64,000 nt of DNA from assembly GCA_016938175.1 (NCBI GenBank), contig JAFGVE010000035.1:1-64000 (forward strand). The letters are read 5' to 3'. The notes below the pieces were generated by a model. It was given only the letters and a program-made list of their open reading frames with translations. It did no database searches and was not told the DNA's origin. Positions 8,161 to 17,060 of this stretch are shown piece by piece. Source of the stretch: Campylobacterales bacterium (GTDB taxonomy: Bacteria > Campylobacterota > Campylobacteria > Campylobacterales > Sulfurimonadaceae). The position numbers and the translations under genes were made by a program. Numbering within the stretch: position 1 is the first letter of the stretch; each line of letters starts with the position of its first letter.

Positions 8161-9488
8161 TACTTTACTCCTCTTAAGTATCTCTCACCTATATCCATTA
8201 ATTTTCTATCTTCAAAAGCACCGCTAAAGAGTGTAACACCAAAAGGAAGATTGTTACTTCTAAATCCAGCTGGCACAGCATAAGCAGAAAAATCAAGTAG
8301 GTTCATAAAGTTTGTGTAATACCCAAGATTAGTGTTTAACTCTATAGGGTTTGCGTTTATCTGCTCTATTGTATATATAGTTCCGGTTGTAGGTGTGAGT
8401 GCAAACTCCATACCTTTGAGTGCTAAGTCTGCCTGACGTTTGTACGCCTTTAACTTGTACTCTGCTTCAAAATAATCCTCTGCACTTTTAGTTTTTCCAG
8501 AGTTTACTATCTCTCTTGTGACATCTAAAAAGCTCTCAGGTTGTGTCTCTATCATCTCTTTAAGTGCTACGTAACGCTCACTCACCCAAGGACCATAGTA
8601 GAGTAAATTTGCCGCTTCTAACATAGGGGAGAAATCTACACTTACAGCTTTTCCACCCATAGCCTCAAAGTTCTCAACTGCCTTTTTAAAAAGGAGTTGT
8701 GCCTCATCATCCCCAAAAAACTTTAACTGCTCTTCGTATGGCACTGCAAAGTTAAAATATGAGCTTGCAGATTTTTGAGTTTGTGGCATCTCTCTACTAT
8801 AAGCATCTGCTTCATCAAAGTTCGCTGCCACATCAAAAACAACCCGTGTGTCTTCTGTAGTGTTAGCAAATATAGAAACACAGTCCAAACTACGACAAGC
8901 TGGAACAACTCCTGAAGTACTCAAAACTCCTTTTGAGGGTTTTAAACCGACAAGATTATTAAATGCAGCAGGAACACGCCCTGAACCTGCAGTATCTGTC
9001 CCTAAAGAAAAGGCAACCATATCTAAAGCAACACTTATTGCACTTCCTGAACTTGAACCACCTGAGATATACTCTGGATTTATACTGTTTTGACACGCCC
9101 CATAAGGTGAGCGTGTACCAACAAGTCCTGTTGCAAACTGGTCAAGATTTGTCTTTCCAATTGGAATCGCACCAGCCTCAATGAGTAACTCAACTACATA
9201 AGCAGATTTACTTGGAACATAACTATACTCTTTACACGCCGCAGTCGTTGCAACATCCGCAAGGTCTATGTTATCTTTAATGGCAAAAGGAACCCCATAA
9301 AGAGGAAGTGAGCTTGGTTCACACGACTCTAACCTTTTTAAGTAAGGCTCCAACTCAGCTTCTGAGAGTATATATATCCATATAGGATTATCTCCATGCT
9401 CTTCTATCTTTCCCAAAGTTTTTTTAACAACATCTCTAGGAGTCAACTCTCCACTTCTGTATGATTTTTTTAAACTCTCAATAGTCAT
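8160..9488 (-). CDS. atzF: Allophanate hydrolase, amidase domain
   Basis: A 442-residue amidase-signature hydrolase that cleaves allophanate towards ammonia and CO2. The Ser-cisSer-Lys triad is visible: K71 in AIKDN, the cis-serine in GGSSSGSA (about 144-150), and nucleophile S169 in GTDTAGSGRVPA, a form of the motif typical of allophanate hydrolases. The length equals the amidase half of the usual ~570-600-residue enzyme; the C-terminal domain is encoded by the next gene. It lies 12 bp after the EamA transporter gene in the guanidine operon. In this context its substrate comes from deimination of carboxyguanidine, not from urea carboxylation. A generic amidase is less likely given the motif and neighbours. 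Confidence 0.9.
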   Translation of the reverse strand: MTIESLKKSYRSGELTPRDVVKKTLGKIEEHGDNPIWIYILSEAELEPYLKRLESCEPSSLPLYGVPFAIKDNIDLADVATTAACKEYSYVPSKSAYVVELLIEAGAIPIGKTNLDQFATGLVGTRSPYGACQNSINPEYISGGSSSGSAISVALDMVAFSLGTDTAGSGRVPAAFNNLVGLKPSKGVLSTSGVVPACRSLDCVSIFANTTEDTRVVFDVAANFDEADAYSREMPQTQKSASSYFNFAVPYEEQLKFFGDDEAQLLFKKAVENFEAMGGKAVSVDFSPMLEAANLLYYGPWVSERYVALKEMIETQPESFLDVTREIVNSGKTKSAEDYFEAEYKLKAYKRQADLALKGMEFALTPTTGTIYTIEQINANPIELNTNLGYYTNFMNLLDFSAYAVPAGFRSNNLPFGVTLFSGAFEDRKLMDIGERYLRGVK

Positions 9489-9500
9489 ACTCTCTCTCCT

Positions 9501-10406
9501 TTAAAATTTCATCTCTGTTTGAGGCACATCATCATCTTGTGTTCTAAATGCCTCTATAAACGCTGCAGTCATAATGAGCAGTGCACCTATACCCTCATAG
9601 AGTGTCATACTCTCATTAGCTACTAGTAAAGCTGATATAACAGCTGTAATTAACTCTAAAATAATAATAATTGAAGAGCGTCCAGCTTGCATGTGAGTTA
9701 CACCCCATTGCGAGCCCATATTTGCAAGAAGTAACCATAAAAATGTATACATTAAAAGGCTATTCCATCCACTTTGAGTTACTTCACTTGGTAGTGCCTC
9801 AACGCCAAGAACCAACAATGTTGCTGCTAAGGCGAAACAGCCAAAGAACATACTTCCTAGTTTTGAGCTCACCGGTACTTTTTGCACCCCTCTAAAGAGA
9901 AGGTTATTCATGGCAAAAAAGAACCCCGATGCTAGCGCAATCAAATCAATCCAAGACGGAGAAGTATTGAAAATTTCAAAACCACCTAAAATGATAAAAG
10001 CACCACTAATTGCGAGAAATACACCTAAGTAGCGCCATTTATCTATATGCTCTTTTAAAAATATCCGTCCACCAGCTACACCCCAAACAGGTAAAAGATA
10101 AAAAAGTACCATTACACGGATAACCTCTCCATTTATAAGAGCATAGTTAAATGCTAAGTTAGCACCACCACCAAACAAGGCAATGAGTAGCATCGCTTTT
10201 TTATGCTCTCGCCACTGCATGTAACCTCTTAATATAAAAGGAACTAAGGTAAGACTTAGAAGCCCATAGGCAAAAAAGATAAGTGCTATACCATCTATTC
10301 CACTACTATGTATGTTTTTTAATGGCATCCAGCTAAGTCCCCATAGCACCGAAGCACCAATGAGCACCATAGTAGGTGTATAGTGTTTATAGTTTTGTAG
10401 TTGCAT
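9501..10406 (-). CDS. EamA/DMT-family transporter within the guanidine operon
   Basis: A 301-residue membrane protein with about ten transmembrane helices in two EamA repeats (residues ~12-140 and ~155-290), the standard drug/metabolite transporter layout. It is embedded in the operon, 8 bp after the carboxylase and 12 bp before the amidase gene. Guanidine-I regulons often contain small SMR-type guanidinium exporters (Gdx); this protein belongs to the larger, related DMT branch. It may export surplus guanidinium or move a pathway metabolite, but its substrate and direction are inference from position. The C-terminus is a short acidic tail. Confidence 0.85.
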   Translation of the reverse strand: MQLQNYKHYTPTMVLIGASVLWGLSWMPLKNIHSSGIDGIALIFFAYGLLSLTLVPFILRGYMQWREHKKAMLLIALFGGGANLAFNYALINGEVIRVMVLFYLLPVWGVAGGRIFLKEHIDKWRYLGVFLAISGAFIILGGFEIFNTSPSWIDLIALASGFFFAMNNLLFRGVQKVPVSSKLGSMFFGCFALAATLLVLGVEALPSEVTQSGWNSLLMYTFLWLLLANMGSQWGVTHMQAGRSSIIIILELITAVISALLVANESMTLYEGIGALLIMTAAFIEAFRTQDDDVPQTEMKF

Positions 10407-10414
10407 GGTAGGAC

Positions 10415-13400
10415 CTAAAGACTCTCTATGACAAAAAGAGCTGTACCTGCTTTTACACTTTCACCTTCACTACAGAGTACTTGCGTAATAACCCCACTCT
10501 CACTTGCTTCTATGTCTACTTCCATTTTCATAGTCTCAGCAATAGCTAAAATATCGCCCTCAGCCACCGTGTCTCCAACCTTTGCCATAACTTTCCACAA
10601 ACTTCCTTGTACTGGAGACTCTACTATCTCAGCACCCTCTGCTACCTCAAGTTCAGCTTTTGCCTCAATAACAGCATCTGCATTCTCCATATTGAAGTTT
10701 GCAAGTCCTGTACGCTCCCACATTTGTCGCTCTTCTTCAAATGCAGCTTGTTGTGTCTTTTTAAAAGTATCTATGGATTCTTTATTTGTATCGAGGAACT
10801 CTTTGTACTCTTTGAGTGAGAATGTCGTCTCTTCCACTTTGAGTTTTACACGACCTCTTGGAAAATCTTGACGCATCTGTAGTAACTCTTCTGCACTTAC
10901 TTCATAAAACTTTATCTGGTCAAAAAAACGTAACAGCCAAGGTTTTTCATCTATAAAGTCCTCTGTTTGTCTATGACGATTCCACATCTGTACCGTTCGT
11001 CCTACAAACTGATAACCACCCGGTCCTTCCATACCGTAGACACACATGTAAGCTCCACCAATACCCACAGCATTTTCAGGCGTCCATGTACGCGCTGGAT
11101 TGTACTTTGTTGTAACAAGTCTATGCCTTGGATCTAGCGGCGTTGCAACTGGTGCTCCAAGGTAAACATCTCCAAGACCCATAACAAGATAGTTTGCATC
11201 AAAAACTATTTTTTTCACTTCATCTATAGAGTCTAAACCATTTATACGACGAATAAACTCTATATTACTCGGACACCAAGGGGCATCTGGACGAACAGTT
11301 CTCATATACTTCTCAATTGCCACACGAGTAGATGCATCATCCCAAGAAAGTGGAAGATGTACAATGCGAGCAGGAACTTCGATGTCATCAATAGCTGGAA
11401 GTGTTAGCTCTATACTCTTAATAGTCTCCATTAAAATATCACGTTTACAAAGTCGTGGATCAAAATGAAGTTGTAAAGAACGAATACCCGGAGTAATATC
11501 TATAACCCCTTTAATATCTGCTTTTTTAATAGCTTCCATAAGTACATGTACTCTAAAACGAAGAGAGATTTCAAGCTGCATTTCACCATACTCTATAAGT
11601 AAGTAACTATCACCTGATTGACGCATAACCATCTCAGGTAGCTCTTTACTACTTGTATCACTGTATAAAATAGGTGTAGTAGGTTTTAACTCTTCCAAAA
11701 AACTCTCTTCACTATATGTCTCTAAGCTCTCAATAGCCCTCTCTTGAACCTCTAACATCTCCATAGCACTCTCATGGCTCATAGGAACAAAAGAGACTTT
11801 ATCACCCGCACGCAGCTGTCCCATTTTCCATAACTCTGCACTTACAATTGTCACAGGACATACAAACCCTCCAAGACTAGGACCATCAGGACCGAGTATA
11901 ACAGGCATATCTCCCGTAAAATCTACAGCACCAATTGCATAGGCATTATCATGTATGTTTGATGGATGTAGACCCGCTTCACCACCATCAGTTCTTGCCC
12001 AATTTGGCTTTGGACCTATGAGTCTTATTCCTGTACGACTTGAGTTGTAGTGTACCTCCCACTCTGTTGCAAAAAATGTTTCTATATCTTTGGGAGTAAA
12101 AAAATCAGGTGCACCATGAGGACCATATAAGACACCTATTTTCCAAGTTTTACTATAGCTCTTGTAAGGCTCGACACTCTGCGTCACAGCCTCTGTCTCT
12201 GTTAAAGTATCTATGTGTAAAACATCTCCTGGAAGCAGTGTTCTTCCGGCATGTCCACCAAATTGCCCCAAAGTAAACGTGGAGCGACTACCAAGATACT
12301 CAGGAACATCAAAGCCACCTCTTACAGCTAGATATGTTCTAAAACCTTTGTCACTCACTTTTTTGAGCTTTAAAACACTTCCAGCTTTTACAAAGATGGC
12401 TCTGTTCATCTCTACGTTTACATCATCTAAGAGTGCTACTATCTCAGCACCACAGAGCGCTATAGTTGTATCTGTATTAAACTTTAATGTAGGTCCAGAT
12501 ATAGCTATTTCAAGTCCAGCTGCCTCTTGCTTATTACCAACAATTCTGTTTGCATAACGAAAACTTAGCATATCAAATGGACCAGAGGGTGGAACACCAA
12601 TATCCCAGTATCCTAAACGTCCAGGATAATCTTGAATCGTTGTTTGTGTCCCCGGACGAAGAACATCAATTGTCGATGCTTCATACTCAAAGCTATTTAA
12701 AAATTTTGTAGTCTGCTTACCAGCTTGAAAAACATCAGATTTTACAATAGCACCCAAGTAACGAAGGTTTGTCTCTATACCATCCACACGTGTTTGTGAA
12801 ATTGCACTTAAGAGTTTTTGAAGTGTCTCAGCTCTACTTTCCCCTTTTACAATTAGTTTTGCAATCATAGGATCATAAAAAGCAGAAACCTCTAGTCCTG
12901 TCTCAACAAAAGTATCACAACGAATATCTTTCGCAAACTCTACATTTGTAAGAACTCCCGAGCTTGGCTGAAAGTTTTTTAGAGGATCTTCTGCATATAT
13001 ACGAACCTCCATAGCATGCCCTTGTGGATTGTGTTCGTAAGTATATAGCTCTGGATTCTCTCCGTAAGCTTGTCGTATCATCCACTCAACTAAATCAACA
13101 CCACTGACCTCTTCTGTAATTGGGTGCTCAACTTGTAGACGAGTATTTACCTCAAGAAAATAGAACTCTTGTGTTGTAGTATCATAAACAAACTCTACAG
13201 TTCCAGCAGAGAGATAAGCAACTGAAGATGTTAAATCTTTTGCAGCTTTATAGAGTGCTTCTCTTGTTTGTGCATCTAAGTTTGGTGCCGGTGTCTCTTC
13301 TATAACCTTTTGATTACGTCGCTGAACGGAACAGTCTCTGTCTCCTAAAACAGCTATATACCCTTTTCCATCACCAAAAACCTGCACTTCAATGTGACGA

Positions 13401-14014
13401 GCTTGTGCTACATACTTCTCTAAAAACATTCCTCCATCTGAAAAGTTGTTCTCACTTAAACGCTTTACAGACTCATAGGCTTCACATAGTTCTGCTTCAT
13501 CATAACAGAGTTGCATCCCTATTCCGCCACCACCAGCAGTACTTTTAAGCATTACAGGATAAACAATACGGTTCGCCTCTTTTTTTGCTTCTTCTAAATC
13601 TTTTAAAATAGAAGAACCCGGTAAAAGAGGTACACCATTTGCCTCTGCAAGTTCACGAGCTGTATGCTTAAGACCAAACTCTTTCATATGTTTTGTTGTA
13701 GGTCCAATGAAAGTAATTCCTAAAGCATTACACTCATCTACAAACTTTGCATTTTCACTTAAAAAACCGTATCCGGGATGAATGGCCTCAGCACCACTCT
13801 TTGTAGCAACCTCTAAAATTTTACTTGTATCAAGATAACTCTCGCTTGCAAGCCCCTCTCCTATACAATAAGCCTCATCTGCAAGAGTTACATGTAGAGA
13901 ATCGACATCAGCATCTGTATAGACTGCAACAGATTTGATATTCATTTTTTGAAGTGTTTTAATAACTCTACAGGCTATCTCTCCACGGTTTGCAACCAAT
14001 ATTTTAGTAAACAT
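10415..14014 (-). CDS. Biotin-dependent guanidine (urea-type) carboxylase
   Basis: A 1199-residue single-chain biotin carboxylase of the urea carboxylase family. Order: an ATP-grasp biotin carboxylase (about 1-445, with AGGGGIGMQL, RDCSVQRRNQKVIEE and EVNTRLQVEHPITEE); a KipA/KipI-like carboxyltransferase (about 465-1000, with GYWDIGVPPSGPFDML and GPDGPSLGGFVCP); and a C-terminal biotinyl domain with AETMKME, biotinylated at K1163. Enzymes beside UAAP1/UAAP2 genes and behind guanidine-I riboswitches are reported to carboxylate guanidine to carboxyguanidine, which fits this operon exactly. Urea may be a poor side substrate. The start is ATG with a GAGGAAA site; an 80-bp gap with a hairpin separates it from the preceding gene. 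Confidence 0.9.
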   Translation of the reverse strand: MFTKILVANRGEIACRVIKTLQKMNIKSVAVYTDADVDSLHVTLADEAYCIGEGLASESYLDTSKILEVATKSGAEAIHPGYGFLSENAKFVDECNALGITFIGPTTKHMKEFGLKHTARELAEANGVPLLPGSSILKDLEEAKKEANRIVYPVMLKSTAGGGGIGMQLCYDEAELCEAYESVKRLSENNFSDGGMFLEKYVAQARHIEVQVFGDGKGYIAVLGDRDCSVQRRNQKVIEETPAPNLDAQTREALYKAAKDLTSSVAYLSAGTVEFVYDTTTQEFYFLEVNTRLQVEHPITEEVSGVDLVEWMIRQAYGENPELYTYEHNPQGHAMEVRIYAEDPLKNFQPSSGVLTNVEFAKDIRCDTFVETGLEVSAFYDPMIAKLIVKGESRAETLQKLLSAISQTRVDGIETNLRYLGAIVKSDVFQAGKQTTKFLNSFEYEASTIDVLRPGTQTTIQDYPGRLGYWDIGVPPSGPFDMLSFRYANRIVGNKQEAAGLEIAISGPTLKFNTDTTIALCGAEIVALLDDVNVEMNRAIFVKAGSVLKLKKVSDKGFRTYLAVRGGFDVPEYLGSRSTFTLGQFGGHAGRTLLPGDVLHIDTLTETEAVTQSVEPYKSYSKTWKIGVLYGPHGAPDFFTPKDIETFFATEWEVHYNSSRTGIRLIGPKPNWARTDGGEAGLHPSNIHDNAYAIGAVDFTGDMPVILGPDGPSLGGFVCPVTIVSAELWKMGQLRAGDKVSFVPMSHESAMEMLEVQERAIESLETYSEESFLEELKPTTPILYSDTSSKELPEMVMRQSGDSYLLIEYGEMQLEISLRFRVHVLMEAIKKADIKGVIDITPGIRSLQLHFDPRLCKRDILMETIKSIELTLPAIDDIEVPARIVHLPLSWDDASTRVAIEKYMRTVRPDAPWCPSNIEFIRRINGLDSIDEVKKIVFDANYLVMGLGDVYLGAPVATPLDPRHRLVTTKYNPARTWTPENAVGIGGAYMCVYGMEGPGGYQFVGRTVQMWNRHRQTEDFIDEKPWLLRFFDQIKFYEVSAEELLQMRQDFPRGRVKLKVEETTFSLKEYKEFLDTNKESIDTFKKTQQAAFEEERQMWERTGLANFNMENADAVIEAKAELEVAEGAEIVESPVQGSLWKVMAKVGDTVAEGDILAIAETMKMEVDIEASESGVITQVLCSEGESVKAGTALFVIESL

Positions 14015-14060
14015 ATTGTTTCCTCGTTAAGTAGTTTTTATGGGCCGTCCCGAGTGTTTA

Positions 14061-14086
14061 CTTTCTACAAGTCGTCTTGTAAAAAG
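14061..14086 (-). other. Intra-operon hairpin before the carboxylase gene
   Basis: CTTTTTACAAG and CTTGTAGAAAG pair over 10 of 11 positions around an ACGA tetraloop, in the 80-bp gap between UAAP2 and the carboxylase. No other gap in this operon exceeds 12 bp. It has no terminal U-tract in the transcribed direction, so an mRNA processing or stability element is as likely as partial termination. Confidence 0.4.
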
Positions 14087-14094
14087 GAGAAGAA

Positions 14095-14715
14095 TTACTC
14101 TTCCCAGATAATCATCTGAATTGGAGTAGGATTAAAAGCATTACATGGATTATTTAGTTGTGGACAGTTTGAAACTAAAACAAGTGTATCCATCTCAGCC
14201 TTCAAGTCTACATAGTCTCCAGGCTTAGAGATTCCATCTACGATGATAAGATGCCCATTCTCTTCAACTGGAACATTCATAAAAAAGTTAATGTTATTTG
14301 TCAAATCTCTTGGGTCCATCTCTAACTCACCAATCTCAAAAAGGTAGTTATCACGACAGCTATGCATATACTTTGTATCTAAAGAGTAACGAACTGTGTT
14401 GCTCTCTGCACTACAGTGTCCTCCAAGTGTGTCATGGTTTCCACAAGTATCAGCAATTACTTCCATCATTACATTATCATCAGTTGAAATTAACTTTGTT
14501 CCAGTAGTTACAAATATACTTCCCTGCTCTCTTACCGTATCATTAGCAGAGTAGCGCTCTTCATGGTCATTTGCATTATAAAAGAGTGTATCAACAGCTT
14601 GACACCCCTCTAAATCAATAATACGAAGTGTCTGTCCCTTTTTAACAACATAGCTCCAAGGTACTCCTGCTGCTATTTTTTCGTTATAAATTGCGTTTTC
14701 TATATTTAAGCTCAT
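14095..14715 (-). CDS. Carboxyguanidine deiminase subunit (UAAP2, DUF1989)
   Basis: A 206-residue DUF1989 protein, long named urea-amidolyase-associated protein 2. With UAAP1 it forms the heteromeric carboxyguanidine deiminase (CgdAB), which converts carboxyguanidine to allophanate plus ammonia. The chain keeps the putative metal-binding segment DTCGNHDTLGGHCSAESN, with two Cys and two His, and the family motif CQAVDTLFYNA. I chose the ATG at 14715 (MSLNIENAIYNEK) because an AAGGAG site lies 6 bp upstream; a 10-residue in-frame extension to 14745 is also possible. The ribosome binding site lies at the end of the UAAP1 gene, so the pair is likely translated together. Confidence 0.88.
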   Translation of the reverse strand: MSLNIENAIYNEKIAAGVPWSYVVKKGQTLRIIDLEGCQAVDTLFYNANDHEERYSANDTVREQGSIFVTTGTKLISTDDNVMMEVIADTCGNHDTLGGHCSAESNTVRYSLDTKYMHSCRDNYLFEIGELEMDPRDLTNNINFFMNVPVEENGHLIIVDGISKPGDYVDLKAEMDTLVLVSNCPQLNNPCNAFNPTPIQMIIWEE

Positions 14716-14725
14716 TGTTTTCTCC

Positions 14726-15457
14726 TTATGCAAAATAGCGGTCATTGTTTATAAATGCGCGCTGTGATTGTGGACTAAAATGACGACATAAGTCATCTTC
14801 TGTTACGGGTGAGCCTTTATAGAGTGTAAGCTCTACATCTTTTGGGTTATACTCACCTTTTTCAAGTACATGTGGTGTATTTGAGAGAATTAAAAGTACA
14901 TTCATCTCAGCTCTTAGGTCTATGTAACTTCCCGGCTGGGCTCTTTTTGAGGAGAGCTCAAGTCTGTTCCCATCTACAACGTCCACTTTTCTAAAAAAGT
15001 TTACAGCCTGAAGCATATCTCGTTTTCCCATTCCATACTTTCCAAGCTCGACTAAAAAATTCTCTCTATCACTTTTATAGTAACGATTTCTAAGCTTATC
15101 GTATGCACCACTTCCAAAGTTTTGCTCAATTATTCTCGGATTACTAATTCCCGTTATTGCATCAAAGAGTCCGCCCGTTGTATCATCAGTGATTGCAAAA
15201 AGCACACGTCCTTGTTCCGAATACAGAGAGTTTCCTTTTCCTAAAAATGCGTTATGTTGTACTTTTACTGTATCTGCTGAATTAAATCTCTCAGCAGTGT
15301 TATCTGCATTATAAAACATTGCAGAGAGTGAGGCGAGTCCATCTTTACTAGAGATTCTTAGTTTATCTCCACGACGAATAATCTTTGACCATCTCGCCCC
15401 TCCTGGTAATACCTCTTGTAAAAGTATTTTTTCTGGATTTATTTTTGTATGTTCCAT
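14726..15457 (-). CDS. Carboxyguanidine deiminase subunit (UAAP1, DUF1989)
   Basis: A 243-residue DUF1989 protein, urea-amidolyase-associated protein 1, the partner of UAAP2 in carboxyguanidine deiminase. The shared fold is visible in LPGGARWSKIIRRGDKLRI, SLSAMFYNADNTAERFN and the C-terminal YIDLRAEMNVLLILSNTPH. The segment aligned with the Cys/His metal-site motif of UAAP2 reads DTTGGLFDAITG and lacks those ligands, so this chain probably has no metal site of its own. It begins 2 bp after the ABC ATPase gene and is followed directly by UAAP2. It supplies the step linking the carboxylase to allophanate hydrolase. Confidence 0.87.
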   Translation of the reverse strand: MEHTKINPEKILLQEVLPGGARWSKIIRRGDKLRISSKDGLASLSAMFYNADNTAERFNSADTVKVQHNAFLGKGNSLYSEQGRVLFAITDDTTGGLFDAITGISNPRIIEQNFGSGAYDKLRNRYYKSDRENFLVELGKYGMGKRDMLQAVNFFRKVDVVDGNRLELSSKRAQPGSYIDLRAEMNVLLILSNTPHVLEKGEYNPKDVELTLYKGSPVTEDDLCRHFSPQSQRAFINNDRYFA

Positions 15458-15459
15458 AG

Positions 15460-16230
15460 TTATTTTTCTCCTTTTTCTATAGTTTGATGTAGTTTTGTCA
15501 TTATGGTTTCTCCATCTCCAATTGGAATATCATAAGTGATTTTTGCTCCATATCTATTTGGTGCATGGACATCTTCTCTTACTTTGTCAAAGACAAGCAG
15601 ACGACTTCCCAAATAAAAACTCTCATGTAGGTCATGTGTTACCATAACTACTGTGAGATTGTGCTTCTTCCACAAGTCAAGAATTAAAGCGTGCATATCT
15701 GCTCTAATTCCAGGGTCTAAGGCCCCAAAAGGCTCATCTAGCAGAAGAATTTTTGGTTTATTGACCAAAGACTGTGCAATAGAGAGACGCTGTTGCATTC
15801 CACCTGAGAGTTCTGAAGGGTATTTGTTTACAGAGCTACCTAGTCCTACTGCTTCTAAGATCTCAAGGGCATCTTTTTTTGCCTGCGCTTTTTTAGCTCC
15901 AAAGAGTCGACCTAAAAACTTTGACTCCTTAAGCTCCATAGCAAGCATTACGTTTCCAAAAACAGTTAGATTTTCAAAAACAGAGTAGCGTTGAAAAACT
16001 ATACCTCTCTCAATACTTGGTTCATCAGGAAATATCTCTCCATCAAGTAAAAAAGTCCCTCTTGTTGGTCTCTCTTGCCCTAAAAGCATCTTTAAAAAAG
16101 TCGTTTTTCCACATCCTGAAGGACCAACAAGAGTACAAAACTCCCCTTTTTCAATATTAAGAGTGAGCTTCTCTAAAACAACATTGTCCCCATACTCTTT
16201 CCAGAGATTTTTAATTGTTATAAGGCTCAT
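15460..16230 (-). CDS. ABC importer ATP-binding protein (NitT/TauT type), probable guanidine uptake
   Basis: A 256-residue ABC ATPase. Walker A is GPSGCGKTT (about residues 37-45), the signature is LSGGMQQRL, Walker B is ILLLDEPFGALDP, and the switch His is in VTHDLHES. It resembles SsuB/TauB/NitD-class import ATPases. Its ATG overlaps the permease stop by 4 bp, and it is followed after 2 bp by UAAP1. Importers of this type are recurrent partners of guanidine carboxylase operons, so guanidine or a guanidino compound is the expected cargo; that is inference from context. Confidence 0.9.
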   Translation of the reverse strand: MSLITIKNLWKEYGDNVVLEKLTLNIEKGEFCTLVGPSGCGKTTFLKMLLGQERPTRGTFLLDGEIFPDEPSIERGIVFQRYSVFENLTVFGNVMLAMELKESKFLGRLFGAKKAQAKKDALEILEAVGLGSSVNKYPSELSGGMQQRLSIAQSLVNKPKILLLDEPFGALDPGIRADMHALILDLWKKHNLTVVMVTHDLHESFYLGSRLLVFDKVREDVHAPNRYGAKITYDIPIGDGETIMTKLHQTIEKGEK

Positions 16231-17051
16231 TCTTTCTCCTTTGCACCGCTATACCAAGGGAAAAGTTTCTGTGTACTCTTTTTGAGAAGATAATCAATCA
16301 TAAAAGCTAAAAATGTTATCCATGCTACATAAGGTAATATGACATCCATCGCCATATAGCGACGTACTAAAAATATTCTATACCCCAAACCTTCAGTCGC
16401 TGCAATTGCTTCTGCAGATATTAAAAATATCCATGCCGTTCCCAATGTTATACGTACAGAGTCAAATAATCTAGGCATAATTTGCGGTAGTACTACACGG
16501 AGTACAATTGTCCAACTTGAACCTCCAAGTGTTTGCGCTTTTATAAGTTGTTCTGCCGGAATTTCTGAAACTCTTTGCTGTAAATCTCTCACCAAAAGAG
16601 GTGTCACACCAATGACAATAAGAGCAACTTTTGCAAGTTCACCCATCCCAAACACTATAAAAAGTATGGGTAAAATTGCCATAGGTGGCACCATTGAAAG
16701 AGCAGCTACAAAAGGTGATAAACCAGCTCTTACAAAAGGTATAAACCCAAGTGGAATACCAATAAGCAGTGCCAATACAGCGCTTATAAGAACTCCAAGG
16801 CCTAAACGTTGCAAAGATGCAGATGTATCGTTTACAAAAAGTAGTTCGCCCGTTCTTTTGCTCGGTGTTAAAGCCATTCTGTCAACAGCTTCGGCAAAAC
16901 TGCTCAGAGATGGCAATAACTTATCATTTGGATTCTCCGCAAGGCGAAGATCCGATGCAACGATATAGAACACACCTATTATCAAAAACGGAAGAACTCC
17001 TAAAAAAAATGCTGTCGCCTTTGAAGGGCGTAAGTTCATTAATCGTTTCAT
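16227..17051 (-). CDS. ABC importer permease (NitT/TauT type), probable guanidine uptake
   Basis: A 274-residue inner-membrane permease of the binding-protein-dependent family with about six transmembrane helices. The cytoplasmic EAA-like loop includes AQTLGGSSWTIVLRVVLPQI, which contacts the ATPase. It follows the substrate-binding protein gene after 9 bp and overlaps the ATPase gene by 4 bp. It belongs to the riboswitch-controlled guanidine operon and completes the three-part importer. A periplasmic loop with DRMALTPSKRTGELLFVND precedes the second helix. Confidence 0.9.
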   Translation of the reverse strand: MKRLMNLRPSKATAFFLGVLPFLIIGVFYIVASDLRLAENPNDKLLPSLSSFAEAVDRMALTPSKRTGELLFVNDTSASLQRLGLGVLISAVLALLIGIPLGFIPFVRAGLSPFVAALSMVPPMAILPILFIVFGMGELAKVALIVIGVTPLLVRDLQQRVSEIPAEQLIKAQTLGGSSWTIVLRVVLPQIMPRLFDSVRITLGTAWIFLISAEAIAATEGLGYRIFLVRRYMAMDVILPYVAWITFLAFMIDYLLKKSTQKLFPWYSGAKEKE

Positions 17052-17060
17052 CTGTCTGCC

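Noticed and set aside
12213..12557. Plus-strand frame opposite the carboxylase
   Set aside because: Shadow of the KipA-like domain on the other strand; no independent coding features.
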